Source: DATGZH01 sp035297265
Lineage (GTDB): Bacteria > Actinomycetota > Acidimicrobiia > Acidimicrobiales > RAAP-2
Direction: 5' to 3'
NCBI GenBank assembly: GCA_035297265.1
Contig: DATGZH010000042.1
Coordinates: 1-64,000 of the forward strand
DNA length: 64,000 nt
Position 1 is the stretch's first letter. The number at the start of each line of letters is the position of its first letter. Positions 10,458 to 19,090 of this stretch are shown in pieces. The notes beneath the pieces are model-generated. The model was not told where the DNA came from. It ran no database searches and saw only the letters and a list, made by a program, of their open reading frames with translations. Both the position numbers and the translations under genes were made by a program.

Positions 10458-11891
10458 GTGCGCGCCTTCCAGGGTTCTCGGCGCCCGGTCGCGACCGTGC
10501 TCGGGGTGCTGTTCACGCTCGGCGCGACGGTCGTGGCCGCGCCTGCCGCCACGGCTGCCCCCCCACCTCGGCCACCGGGCACCGTGGCCGTGCCGCGTCC
10601 CTTTGTCTACCCGGGTGGCGGCGTGTTCAGTTTCGGCGACGCCGGGGTGTCGGCGCCGGCGGCGCAGCTGCGAGCGGCCGCCCTCTCGACGCCGATGCCC
10701 GCGCCCGTGGTCGCGATGGCTGTCACCACGGACGGGAACGGCCTCTGGCTGACCGGGGCGGACGGCTCTGTCTACACACTGGGCGACGCCGTGGCCTACG
10801 GATCGCTGTCCCAGTTCAACCTCGTCGGGCCGATCGTGGCCATGGCCCGCACCCCCGACGACAAGGGTTACTGGCTGGTGGCCATCGACGGTGGCGTCTT
10901 CGCGTTCGGCGACGCCAACTACTACGGCTCGATGGGTGGCCGCCCGCTCAACGAGCCGATCGTCGGCATGGCCCCGACCGCCGACGGCCAGGGCTACTGG
11001 CTGGTGGCCGCCGACGGCGGCATGTTCGCCTTCGGCGACGCCCACTACCACGGCTCGATGGGTGGCCAGCCGCTCGTGGCCAGCGTGGTGGGCATGACCC
11101 CCACGCCCGACGGCCAGGGCTACTGGCTGGTGGCGGCGGACGGCGGCATGTTCGCCTTCGGCGACGCGCCGTACCTCGGCTCACGTGGTGGCCAGCCCCT
11201 CAACGCCTCGATCGTCGGGATGGCGGCCACCCCGGACGGCCAGGGCTACTGGCTCGTCGGCAACGACGGCGGCGTCTTCACGTTCGGTGACGCGACGTTC
11301 GAAGGCTCGCTGGGCGGCGGCGGCGCGGCCACGCCGATCACGGCGATGGAGCCCACAGCCGACGGCCTCGGCTATTACCTCTTGGACCCCGACGGCTTCA
11401 ACTACTCGTTCTCCCACCCGGCCCCGAACGGCACGTTCCCGGGCTCGGGGGCCATCGTGGCCGCCGCCGCCTCCCAGGTGCAGCCCGACCCCGACACCGG
11501 GTACTTCTGCAACCCCTACGGCCCCTGCGAGGAGTGGTGCTCGCTCTTCGCCACATGGGCCTGGCAGCAGGGCGGCTGGCCCGTCCCGTCGTACCCGTTC
11601 ACCGGCAACGTCTTCGACTGGGCGGCGCAGAACGGCGCGGTGCTGGCGCCGACGGCCACGCCGGTGCCGGGCGACGCCGTCCTCTACGGGACCGGGCCCT
11701 CCTCGACCGCCACCTCGGTCCACATCGGGATCGTGGCCCAGGTGTGGCCGGACGGGGCCATCGACACGGTCGAGGGCGATGCCGGCCCCGGGGCCACGGG
11801 CAGCCTGGCCGTCGTCGTGAACGGCCCGTACCTGCCGGCCGACTCCGCTGGGTACAACGGCTTTCCGATCTACGCCTTCGCCCAACCCTGA
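10458..11891 (+). CDS. Secreted 42-residue-repeat protein with C-terminal CHAP amidase domain
   Basis: Exported protein of 477 residues. A basic start and hydrophobic signal segment (VATVLGVLFTLGATVVAAP, about 10-28) are followed by a Pro-rich linker. Residues 84-335 contain six consecutive 42-residue units with the core GYWLVxxDGGxFxFGDAxxxGSxGG, preceded by one partial unit; this looks like a beta-propeller. The last 120 residues are a CHAP domain with Cys in EEWCSLFATWAW and His in SVHIGIV, typical of Cys/His peptidoglycan amidases or endopeptidases. It probably binds and trims cell wall. GTG start, divergent from acnA. Confidence 0.85.
   Translation: MRAFQGSRRPVATVLGVLFTLGATVVAAPAATAAPPPRPPGTVAVPRPFVYPGGGVFSFGDAGVSAPAAQLRAAALSTPMPAPVVAMAVTTDGNGLWLTGADGSVYTLGDAVAYGSLSQFNLVGPIVAMARTPDDKGYWLVAIDGGVFAFGDANYYGSMGGRPLNEPIVGMAPTADGQGYWLVAADGGMFAFGDAHYHGSMGGQPLVASVVGMTPTPDGQGYWLVAADGGMFAFGDAPYLGSRGGQPLNASIVGMAATPDGQGYWLVGNDGGVFTFGDATFEGSLGGGGAATPITAMEPTADGLGYYLLDPDGFNYSFSHPAPNGTFPGSGAIVAAAASQVQPDPDTGYFCNPYGPCEEWCSLFATWAWQQGGWPVPSYPFTGNVFDWAAQNGAVLAPTATPVPGDAVLYGTGPSSTATSVHIGIVAQVWPDGAIDTVEGDAGPGATGSLAVVVNGPYLPADSAGYNGFPIYAFAQP
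10707..11462 (+). repeat. Six tandem 126-bp coding repeats
   Basis: Units start at 10707, 10833, 10959, 11085, 11211 and 11337, each exactly 126 bp (42 codons). The middle units are the most alike at DNA level, for example repeated ggctactggctggtggc. The last unit has drifted. They encode the blade-like repeats of the secreted CHAP protein. Confidence 0.85.
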
Positions 11892-11923
11892 CGGCCGCTA
11901 CGATCGCCGCCCGGAGGTCGCCG

Positions 11924-12136
11924 ATGCCGCTTTACGAGTTCCGCTGCCGCACCTGTGACGTGCACTACGAGGAACGCCGCCCGATGGCCGAGGCCGACGC
12001 CCCGGCCACGTGCCCGTCCGGCCACACCGGCGCCGTCCGGCTGCTGCCGGTGTTCTCGACGGTCGGCGGGGCAAGCGAGCCGTCGGCCGGCCCGGCGGCC
12101 GGGCCGTGCGGCCCGGCCTGCGCCTGCCACGGCTGA
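11924..12136 (+). CDS. FmdB-type zinc ribbon protein
   Basis: Small protein of 70 residues beginning MPLYEFRCRTCDVHYE with the FmdB/CxxC_CxxC_SSSS zinc ribbon: CRTC at about residues 8-11 and a second ligand set near CPSGH. The C-terminal tail is Gly/Pro/Ala-rich and ends with further Cys residues (CGPACACHG). RBS CGGAGG upstream of ATG 11924. The family is linked to formamidase regulation by name, but the function of most members is not established. Confidence 0.85.
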   Translation: MPLYEFRCRTCDVHYEERRPMAEADAPATCPSGHTGAVRLLPVFSTVGGASEPSAGPAAGPCGPACACHG

Positions 12137-12154
12137 GCGCTGAAGGGCCGGCGG

Positions 12155-13255
12155 GTGGAGGTCAGCTCCTTCGACGACTACCCGGTCCACCAGGCGGCCG
12201 AGTTCATCGCTCACCCGGCCACCTCGGACCGCAACTTCTACGACCGCTACTACTTCAACCTCCATCCGTGCTCGGACGCCTGGTCGGCCATCTTCGGCTT
12301 CGGCACCTACCCGAACTTGGGCGTGGTCGACGCCTTCGTCGACGTGCGCAAGGGCGGCCGCCAGCACATCGTCCGGGCCAGCCAGCCCCTCGTCGACCGG
12401 CGTGACACGAGCGTCGGGCCCATCAAGGTCGAGGTGCTCGAGCCCTTGCGCCGGCTGCGGGTGACGGTCGAGCCGACCGAGCACCCCGTGGCCATGGACG
12501 TCACGTGGACCGGCCACACCCCGGCCCACGCCGAGCCCCGCCAGATCCTCCGCTCGAAGGGCAAGGTCATCTTCGACACGCAGCGCCTCGCCCAGACGGG
12601 GCGCTGGGAGGGCACGCTCACCGTGGACGGCGAGACGATCGACGTGGACCCCTCGACGTGCTGGGGGGTGCGCGACCGCTCGTGGGGGGTGCGCCCAGTG
12701 GGCGAGCCCGAGAGCGACGGCATCCGCCAGGGGGAGATGGTGCTCTCGGGCATGTGGAACTACTTCCCGATGATGTTCGAGGACCACGCGATCTTCTACA
12801 TCTGCCACGAGCGCGATGACGGCAGCCGCCTGCTCGTCCAGGGCGAGCGGGTCTGGGTGGACCCAGAGCGCCCGGTCGACCAGCTCGGCCGGAGCGAGCA
12901 CGAGCACCGGCTCGAGCCGGGCACCCGGGTGCTCACCGGGTCGACGATCTCCTTTCCCGACAGCGACGTCGTGATCGAGTGCACGCCGCTCCTCGCCAAC
13001 TTCATCTCGATCGGCACCGGCTACGGAATCGACGCCGACTGGCGCCACGGGATGTACCACGGGCCCGAGCCGCTCACCCAGGGCCTCGTCCTCGAGGTCG
13101 ACGAGGTGAAGGGGATCGCCCAGTACGGCATCGTCGACCAGGTCGCCCGCTACGCCTACGGCGACCACGTCGGTTACGGCCTCTGCGAGCACGGTTTCTT
13201 CGGCCCCTACCGCCGCTGCGGGCTGACCGACGGGCTCATGGGGGCGCCGGGCTGA
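12155..13255 (+). CDS. CrtC-like (hydroxyneurosporene-synthase-type) protein of unknown function
   Basis: Soluble protein of 366 residues, GTG start, no signal peptide. It is rich in aromatic beta strands (NFYDRYYFNLHP, GMWNYFPMMFEDHAIFYICHE, CWGVRDRSWGVRP) with an invariant-looking RDRSWG turn. This pattern is seen in actinobacterial proteins distantly related to the CrtC/hydroxyneurosporene synthase and AttH lipocalin-like fold. No carotenoid genes lie nearby, so a carotenoid role is not supported. A lipid or steroid-like hydrophobic ligand is plausible. Confidence 0.6.
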   Translation: MEVSSFDDYPVHQAAEFIAHPATSDRNFYDRYYFNLHPCSDAWSAIFGFGTYPNLGVVDAFVDVRKGGRQHIVRASQPLVDRRDTSVGPIKVEVLEPLRRLRVTVEPTEHPVAMDVTWTGHTPAHAEPRQILRSKGKVIFDTQRLAQTGRWEGTLTVDGETIDVDPSTCWGVRDRSWGVRPVGEPESDGIRQGEMVLSGMWNYFPMMFEDHAIFYICHERDDGSRLLVQGERVWVDPERPVDQLGRSEHEHRLEPGTRVLTGSTISFPDSDVVIECTPLLANFISIGTGYGIDADWRHGMYHGPEPLTQGLVLEVDEVKGIAQYGIVDQVARYAYGDHVGYGLCEHGFFGPYRRCGLTDGLMGAPG

Positions 13256-13296
13256 GCGACGGCCGGCCCGGTGCGGGGCCGGCGCGAAGATGGGGG

Positions 13297-15018
<1,722 letters not shown>

Positions 15019-15036
15019 CCGGGCGGGGCGGAGGGC

Positions 15037-15774
15037 TCAGCCCACCGCCCGGCTGATGGGGATGGCCCCGCTCGGCGCGCTCACGTGGACGGGCTCGCCC
15101 CAGTTCGAGTAGCTGACGGTGAGGCCGTAATGGGTGGGGCCCTGGTGGACCTGCGCCGTCTGGGCCACGGGGAGCGGGCGGCCGCTCACCGGGACGAAGA
15201 GTGTCTCGGGCCCGGCGCCCGCGCCGAGCGAGGCGGGCACCCGGCCGTGGACCGCGTGGGTGGCCACACCGCCGGCGCTGACCGGGCCGCTCGCCGTGTA
15301 CGGCCCCGCCATCTCCATCTCGCCGAGGAGGGTGACGATGGTGACCCCCTCGGTGGCCGGTCCGAACCCGCCGGACCCGGCCGGGATGGCCAGCCACCGA
15401 CCGGCGTAGCGCTTGGCCGTCGGCTTCGGGAAGCCGAGGAAGCCGGTGAGACCGGCGGCATCGCCCCGTACGTAGGCCGTGTTGCCGGTGAGCAGCGTCA
15501 TCACGTGGCCGGCCACGCCCCGCGTCGACACCGTGACCGAGCGGACGCCCTCGGTCGTGCCGGCGTCGGCCACGATCACGACGGTCCGGCCCGGCGCGGC
15601 GGCCCGGGACTCGTAGTGGACCGACGACTGCACCTTCACCGCGGCGATCGAGTGGCGGTAGAGGGAGCCGGCGGTGGTGGCGGCGCCGGCCGGCGCCGAC
15701 CAGGCGGCCGAGCCGGTCAACGCGGCGAGGAGGGCTGCGACCCCGACCGTTCCTCGCACGGCGAGACGGTACAC
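15037..15774 (-). CDS. Secreted protein of unknown function
   Basis: A 245-residue protein with GTG start and clear signal peptide (VGVAALLAALTGSAAWSAPAGA, cleavage near residue 31). There is no lipobox Cys, so it is free or wall-associated. The mature part is beta-rich (VHYESRAAAPGRTVVIVADAG, GNTAYVRGDAAGLTGFLG) and resembles the LppX/LprG fold in layout, a weak inference only. Convergent with argS, 18 bp apart. Confidence 0.65.
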   Translation of the reverse strand: MYRLAVRGTVGVAALLAALTGSAAWSAPAGAATTAGSLYRHSIAAVKVQSSVHYESRAAAPGRTVVIVADAGTTEGVRSVTVSTRGVAGHVMTLLTGNTAYVRGDAAGLTGFLGFPKPTAKRYAGRWLAIPAGSGGFGPATEGVTIVTLLGEMEMAGPYTASGPVSAGGVATHAVHGRVPASLGAGAGPETLFVPVSGRPLPVAQTAQVHQGPTHYGLTVSYSNWGEPVHVSAPSGAIPISRAVG

Positions 15775-15810
15775 GGCGTGCCCGCCGCTGGGGCCTCGCC
15801 ACGACGGTGG

Positions 15811-16608
15811 TCAGTCGGCCTCGAGCACCTTCTTCGGGTGGCGGCCGTCGACGTAGCCGACGAAGGGCGGGCGGATGTTGTACCCGAGGAGCTCGACGAG
15901 GCGGTCCGGGAGCCGCTGCACCGTCTCCCTCGGCACCGCGAGGAGGTGGGTCTCCTGGGGCCGCACCCAGGAGGCCGCGTACTCGAGGATGACGCCGAGC
16001 CGCGGCCGGTCGGTCCGGTTGGCCCCGCCGCCGTGCCACAGGCTGCCGAGGTAGAAGAGGACCGAGCCGGCCGGCATCTCGGCCACGAGCGTCGGCTGGT
16101 CGGGGGCGGGCTGCTCGGCCCCCCAACGGTGGCTGCCGGGGACGAGGCGGGTCGCCCCGTTGGCCTCGGTGAAGTCGTCGAGGGCCCACATCGTGTTGAC
16201 CACGATCTCTTGGTGGGGCCGGAGCACCGGGTAGATGGAGTCGTCGTAGTGGAGGATCTGGGCCTCCTCGCCCGGTCCGATCTCGATGCCGGTCGGGGCG
16301 CTTAGCTGGTAGTGGCCGAGCACCTCGTCGAGGACGCCGAGGACGAGGGGGCAGATGGCCGGCTGGTCGAAGGTCCGGGTCTTGGCGAAGAGGGCGTAGA
16401 CCCGCTTGGTCTTGGCCCCCTCGAAGAAGTTGCGGCCGCCCGGCACGGTCTCGAGGATGCGCTGCATGTCCGCCTTCGCCCGCGCCCGTTCGGCCTCGGG
16501 GAAGAGCCCCTCCACGACGGCGTAGCCGTCGCGGTCCAGGGCACCCACCACGTCTGCCACCGTCGGGGTGACCCGCTGCACCGCGCCGATTCTGCCAGCC
16601 GTGTTCAC
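15811..16608 (-). CDS. Phytanoyl-CoA dioxygenase (PhyH) family protein
   Basis: Fe(II)/2-oxoglutarate-dependent dioxygenase of the PhyH family, 265 residues. The 2-His-1-carboxylate triad is visible as HYDD (His and Asp at about 119-121) and the distal His in SLWHGGG (about 197), with the oxoglutarate-binding Arg a few residues later (TDRPRLG). Its GTG start overlaps the TGA of tetR by 4 bases (GTGA), so the two are translationally coupled. Substrate unknown; a lipid or small hydrophobic compound is likely, given the neighbouring hydrolase. Confidence 0.88.
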   Translation of the reverse strand: MNTAGRIGAVQRVTPTVADVVGALDRDGYAVVEGLFPEAERARAKADMQRILETVPGGRNFFEGAKTKRVYALFAKTRTFDQPAICPLVLGVLDEVLGHYQLSAPTGIEIGPGEEAQILHYDDSIYPVLRPHQEIVVNTMWALDDFTEANGATRLVPGSHRWGAEQPAPDQPTLVAEMPAGSVLFYLGSLWHGGGANRTDRPRLGVILEYAASWVRPQETHLLAVPRETVQRLPDRLVELLGYNIRPPFVGYVDGRHPKKVLEAD

Positions 16609-17222
16609 CGGCCGCCTTCGGCCTCGTCGGGGAACAGCCGGTCGAGCAGCTCGTCGAGCGAGCGGTTGGCCGTGACGCCGGCCGCCGCCGGGTCCTCGGC
16701 CGTGGCCACGAAGAGGGCGATCTCGTTCACCGCGGCCAGGAGGACGTGGGCCATGACGTCGACCAGCTCGGGGGCCAGCCGGTCCTCGGCTGCCATCACC
16801 TCGAGGGCCGCCCTCACCAGGCCGAGGGCGCTCTCCTCCTCGAGCTCGCGCCAGCGGGCCCAGCCGAGCACGGCCGGCGCGTCGACGAGCACGATGCGCC
16901 GCACCACCGGGTCCCCCGAGGCCAGGTCGAGCCAGGCCCGGCCGCCCCGCCGGAGGGCTTCTTTGGCCGACGTCCCGCCGCCGGCCGCCGCCGCCACCTC
17001 CTCGGCCACCCGCAGCTCGACCGCCTCGAACGCCGCCTCGAAGAGGGCGCTCTTCGACTCGAAGTGGTGGTAGAGCGAGCCCCGGCTGGTCCCCGCCGCC
17101 TTCAGCACGGCCTCGACCGAGGTCCCCTCGTAGCCCCGCTCACCGAAGAGGACGGTGGCCGTGGCCACCAGGTGCTCCCGGGTGGCGTCCCCCCGGGCGA
17201 CGTTACGGCTCACGGCCTCCAC
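16605..17222 (-). CDS. TetR family regulator
   Basis: TetR repressor of 205 residues. The N-terminal helix-turn-helix is typical: ATREHLVATATVLFGERGYEGTSVEAVLKAAGTSRGSLYHHFESK at about 13-56. The C-terminal ligand domain is all helical. Start taken as GTG 17222, because CATACT lies exactly six bases upstream and would give a leaderless transcript; GTG 17213 is also possible. The open frame continues further upstream but that part is antisense to the next gene. It should bind the inverted repeat at 17246-17288 and control itself, phyH and the divergent hydrolase. Confidence 0.9.
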   Translation of the reverse strand: MEAVSRNVARGDATREHLVATATVLFGERGYEGTSVEAVLKAAGTSRGSLYHHFESKSALFEAAFEAVELRVAEEVAAAAGGGTSAKEALRRGGRAWLDLASGDPVVRRIVLVDAPAVLGWARWRELEEESALGLVRAALEVMAAEDRLAPELVDVMAHVLLAAVNEIALFVATAEDPAAAGVTANRSLDELLDRLFPDEAEGGR

Positions 17223-17228
17223 CCCCGC

Positions 17229-17234
17229 AGTATG
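17229..17234 (-). promoter_or_regulatory. -10 of the tetR-phyH transcript
   Basis: CATACT on the minus strand, six bases before GTG 17222. A -35 at the usual distance would fall inside the left arm of the operator (about 17252-17257), so bound TetR would block it. Confidence 0.5.
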
Positions 17235-17240
17235 GCCCAC

Positions 17241-17269
17241 TTGACAAACCGACCGACGGTCTAGACAAT
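17241..17269 (+). promoter_or_regulatory. Sigma-70-type promoter of the alpha/beta hydrolase gene
   Basis: Consensus -35 TTGACA (17241-17246), a 17-bp spacer, and -10-like GACAAT (17264-17269). The left operator arm fills the spacer. The hydrolase ATG is about 45 bp downstream of the predicted start, with AGAAAGG as RBS. Confidence 0.65.
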
Positions 17270-17288
17270 ACAGACCGACAGTCGGTTT
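17246..17288. promoter_or_regulatory. TetR operator (17-bp inverted repeat)
   Basis: Left arm 17246-17262 and right arm 17272-17288 match as inverted repeats at 15 of 17 positions, separated by 9 bp. The right arm contains a perfect ACCGAC-A-GTCGGT palindrome, the form of many actinobacterial TetR sites. The operator covers the hydrolase promoter and the likely tetR -35. Confidence 0.7.
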
Positions 17289-17319
17289 AGAACCCACACG
17301 GAGAGAAAGGCCACGCACG

Positions 17320-18189
17320 ATGGACACCGCGACGCTGGAGCAGCACCGCCGGACCCTCGAGACCGACGGTGGCCCCGTCAGCTGCCTCGACGTCGGTGAC
17401 GGCCCGGTGGCCCTCTTCGTCCACGGCGTGGCCACGAACGCCCTCCTCTGGCGCCACGCCCTGCCGGCGTTGGCCGAGGACCGGCGCTGCGTGGCCGTCG
17501 ACCTCCCGCTCCACGGTCGGAGCCCCGCCCGCCCGGGCCAGGACCTGTCCCTGCCCGGCCTCGCCCGGGTGCTCGACGACGTACGGCGCAGCCTCGGCGA
17601 GGCGGAGGTCGACCTGGTGGCCAACGACACCGGCGGGGCCGTCGCCCAGGTGCTGGCGGCCGAGCACCCCGAGACGCTGCGCACGCTCGTCCTCACGGAC
17701 TGCGACACGCACGACAACCTGCCACCCGAGGCCTTCAAGCCGACCGTCGAGATGGCCGAGCGGGGCGAGCTGGCCCCGCTCGGGGTCGACCTGATGGCCG
17801 ACGTCGCCGCCATCCGCGGGGTGGCCTTCGGCACCGGCTACGAGGACCCGACGGAGCCACCCGACGACGTCGTCCGGGCCTTCCTCGGTCCGTTGTTCGA
17901 CTCGCTCGAGTCGGCGCGGCGCTTCGAGGAGCTGCTCGTCGGTCTGCGGGCCGAGGATCTCTTGGCCGCCGAGGCCGGGCTCCGCCGCCTCGAGGTCCCG
18001 ACCCTCGTCGTGTGGGGGACCGACGACGCGTTCTTCGAGACCAAGTGGGCCCACTGGCTCGAGGAGCTCGTGCCGGGCGTCACCGAGGTGGTCGAGCTCG
18101 ACGGGGCGAGGCTCTTCTTCCCCGACGAGCGGGCCGAGGAGTTCGTCCCCCTCGTGCGGGCCCACTGGCGGCGCCACGCCCCGGCCTGA
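17320..18189 (+). CDS. Alpha/beta hydrolase (Asp-nucleophile, dehalogenase/epoxide-hydrolase-like)
   Basis: 289-residue alpha/beta hydrolase. Oxyanion motif HGVATN near residue 30; the nucleophile elbow VANDTGGA places Asp, not Ser, as nucleophile at about residue 109, as in haloalkane dehalogenases and epoxide hydrolases. A second acid lies in VVWGTDDAFF. At the position where the catalytic His is normal, the sequence reads GARLFFPDE, so the His appears to be Leu, although this LFFP form may be shared by close relatives. Under a TetR-controlled promoter, divergent from tetR-phyH. Confidence 0.8.
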   Translation: MDTATLEQHRRTLETDGGPVSCLDVGDGPVALFVHGVATNALLWRHALPALAEDRRCVAVDLPLHGRSPARPGQDLSLPGLARVLDDVRRSLGEAEVDLVANDTGGAVAQVLAAEHPETLRTLVLTDCDTHDNLPPEAFKPTVEMAERGELAPLGVDLMADVAAIRGVAFGTGYEDPTEPPDDVVRAFLGPLFDSLESARRFEELLVGLRAEDLLAAEAGLRRLEVPTLVVWGTDDAFFETKWAHWLEELVPGVTEVVELDGARLFFPDERAEEFVPLVRAHWRRHAPA

Positions 18190-18266
18190 GCGGCGTCGTC
18201 CCTCTCGGGCGCCGGCCTACGCTGCGCGGGCCGGCGCCGTGGCGGCGTGGCCCGAGGGAGGCCGGA

Positions 18267-19082
18267 GTGGCCGTGCCGACCGAGATCGGTGACGACGAGC
18301 GCCAGCACCTCGACGAGCGCGGCTTCGTGGTGCTCCGGCAGGCTTTCGACCCCCGACCGCTCAGCGAAGAGATCGACCGATCGCTCGCCGTGGGATGGAG
18401 CGACGGTGCGCCGCTCCACCGGGGCGGGGGCGACGTGCGGTTCCGCTACCTCCCGATGACCTCCACCCGCACGCCGGTCAGCCTCGGGCTGCTCGAGGGG
18501 TTCCTTGCCGCCGCCGAGGCGCTGCTCGGCCGGCCCGTGCTGCCGGGGCGGGCCAAGGGCACCGAGTACCTGGGTGGCGCCGACTGGCACCGTGACAGCG
18601 ATCTCGGGGTACCGAGCGTCGGCTTCCTCGCCTACCTCGAGCCGCTCCGGGCCGGCCAGGGGGCGCTGCGGGTCCTGACCGGGTCGAACCGCCACCGCGA
18701 ACCGGCGGCGGTGGCGGCCGCCCTGGCCGACGCCGACGCCCGTGGCGAGGAGGCCGGCGAAGCGGTCGAGACCGACCCCGGGGACGTGGTCGTCCTCGAC
18801 GAGCACGTCGTCCACGGGAGCTCGGGCGGCGAGCGCCGGCGCCAGTGGCGCGTCGACTACGTGGTCGAGCCGCGGGGCGAGGCGGAGGAGGTCGAGGTGC
18901 GGGCGTGGTACGCCGGCCTCTTCCCGCCGGGTTGGGAGCCGGGCTACGACCTCGTCCGCTTCCCGAGCTTCGGGCCCGACTGGCTGGGGTCCGGGCGGCC
19001 GTGGGTGGCGCCGATGGCCCGTCTCGGGGCCTACGAGGCGGCGGCGCGCGAGGAGGCCTTCGTCCGGTCGCGCCGTCCCTGA
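18267..19082 (+). CDS. Second PhyH-like Fe(II)/2-oxoglutarate dioxygenase
   Basis: 271-residue PhyH-superfamily protein. Metal ligands are seen in DWHRDSD (His-x-Asp, about 108-110) and VVHGSSGG (about 177), with Arg in QWRVDYV as oxoglutarate partner. The start is GTG 18267, with GAGGGAGG at a suitable distance; the frame upstream overlaps the hydrolase. It lies 77 bp after the hydrolase on the same strand, so the cluster has two dioxygenases flanking a hydrolase. It is only distantly similar to the PhyH at 15811-16608. Confidence 0.8.
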   Translation: MAVPTEIGDDERQHLDERGFVVLRQAFDPRPLSEEIDRSLAVGWSDGAPLHRGGGDVRFRYLPMTSTRTPVSLGLLEGFLAAAEALLGRPVLPGRAKGTEYLGGADWHRDSDLGVPSVGFLAYLEPLRAGQGALRVLTGSNRHREPAAVAAALADADARGEEAGEAVETDPGDVVVLDEHVVHGSSGGERRRQWRVDYVVEPRGEAEEVEVRAWYAGLFPPGWEPGYDLVRFPSFGPDWLGSGRPWVAPMARLGAYEAAAREEAFVRSRRP

Positions 19083-19090
19083 GCGCTCAG
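19079..19090. terminator. Palindrome joining two convergent stop codons
   Basis: CTGAGCGCTCAG is a perfect 12-bp palindrome holding the TGA of the dioxygenase gene and, on the other strand, the TGA of the histidine kinase gene. Possible bidirectional terminator, without T-tracts. Confidence 0.35.

Noticed and set aside
10368..11051. N-terminal extension of aconitase by 228 residues
   Set aside because: It is antisense to the repeat region of the secreted protein; ATG 10367 starts at the conserved N-terminus with a -10 six bases upstream.
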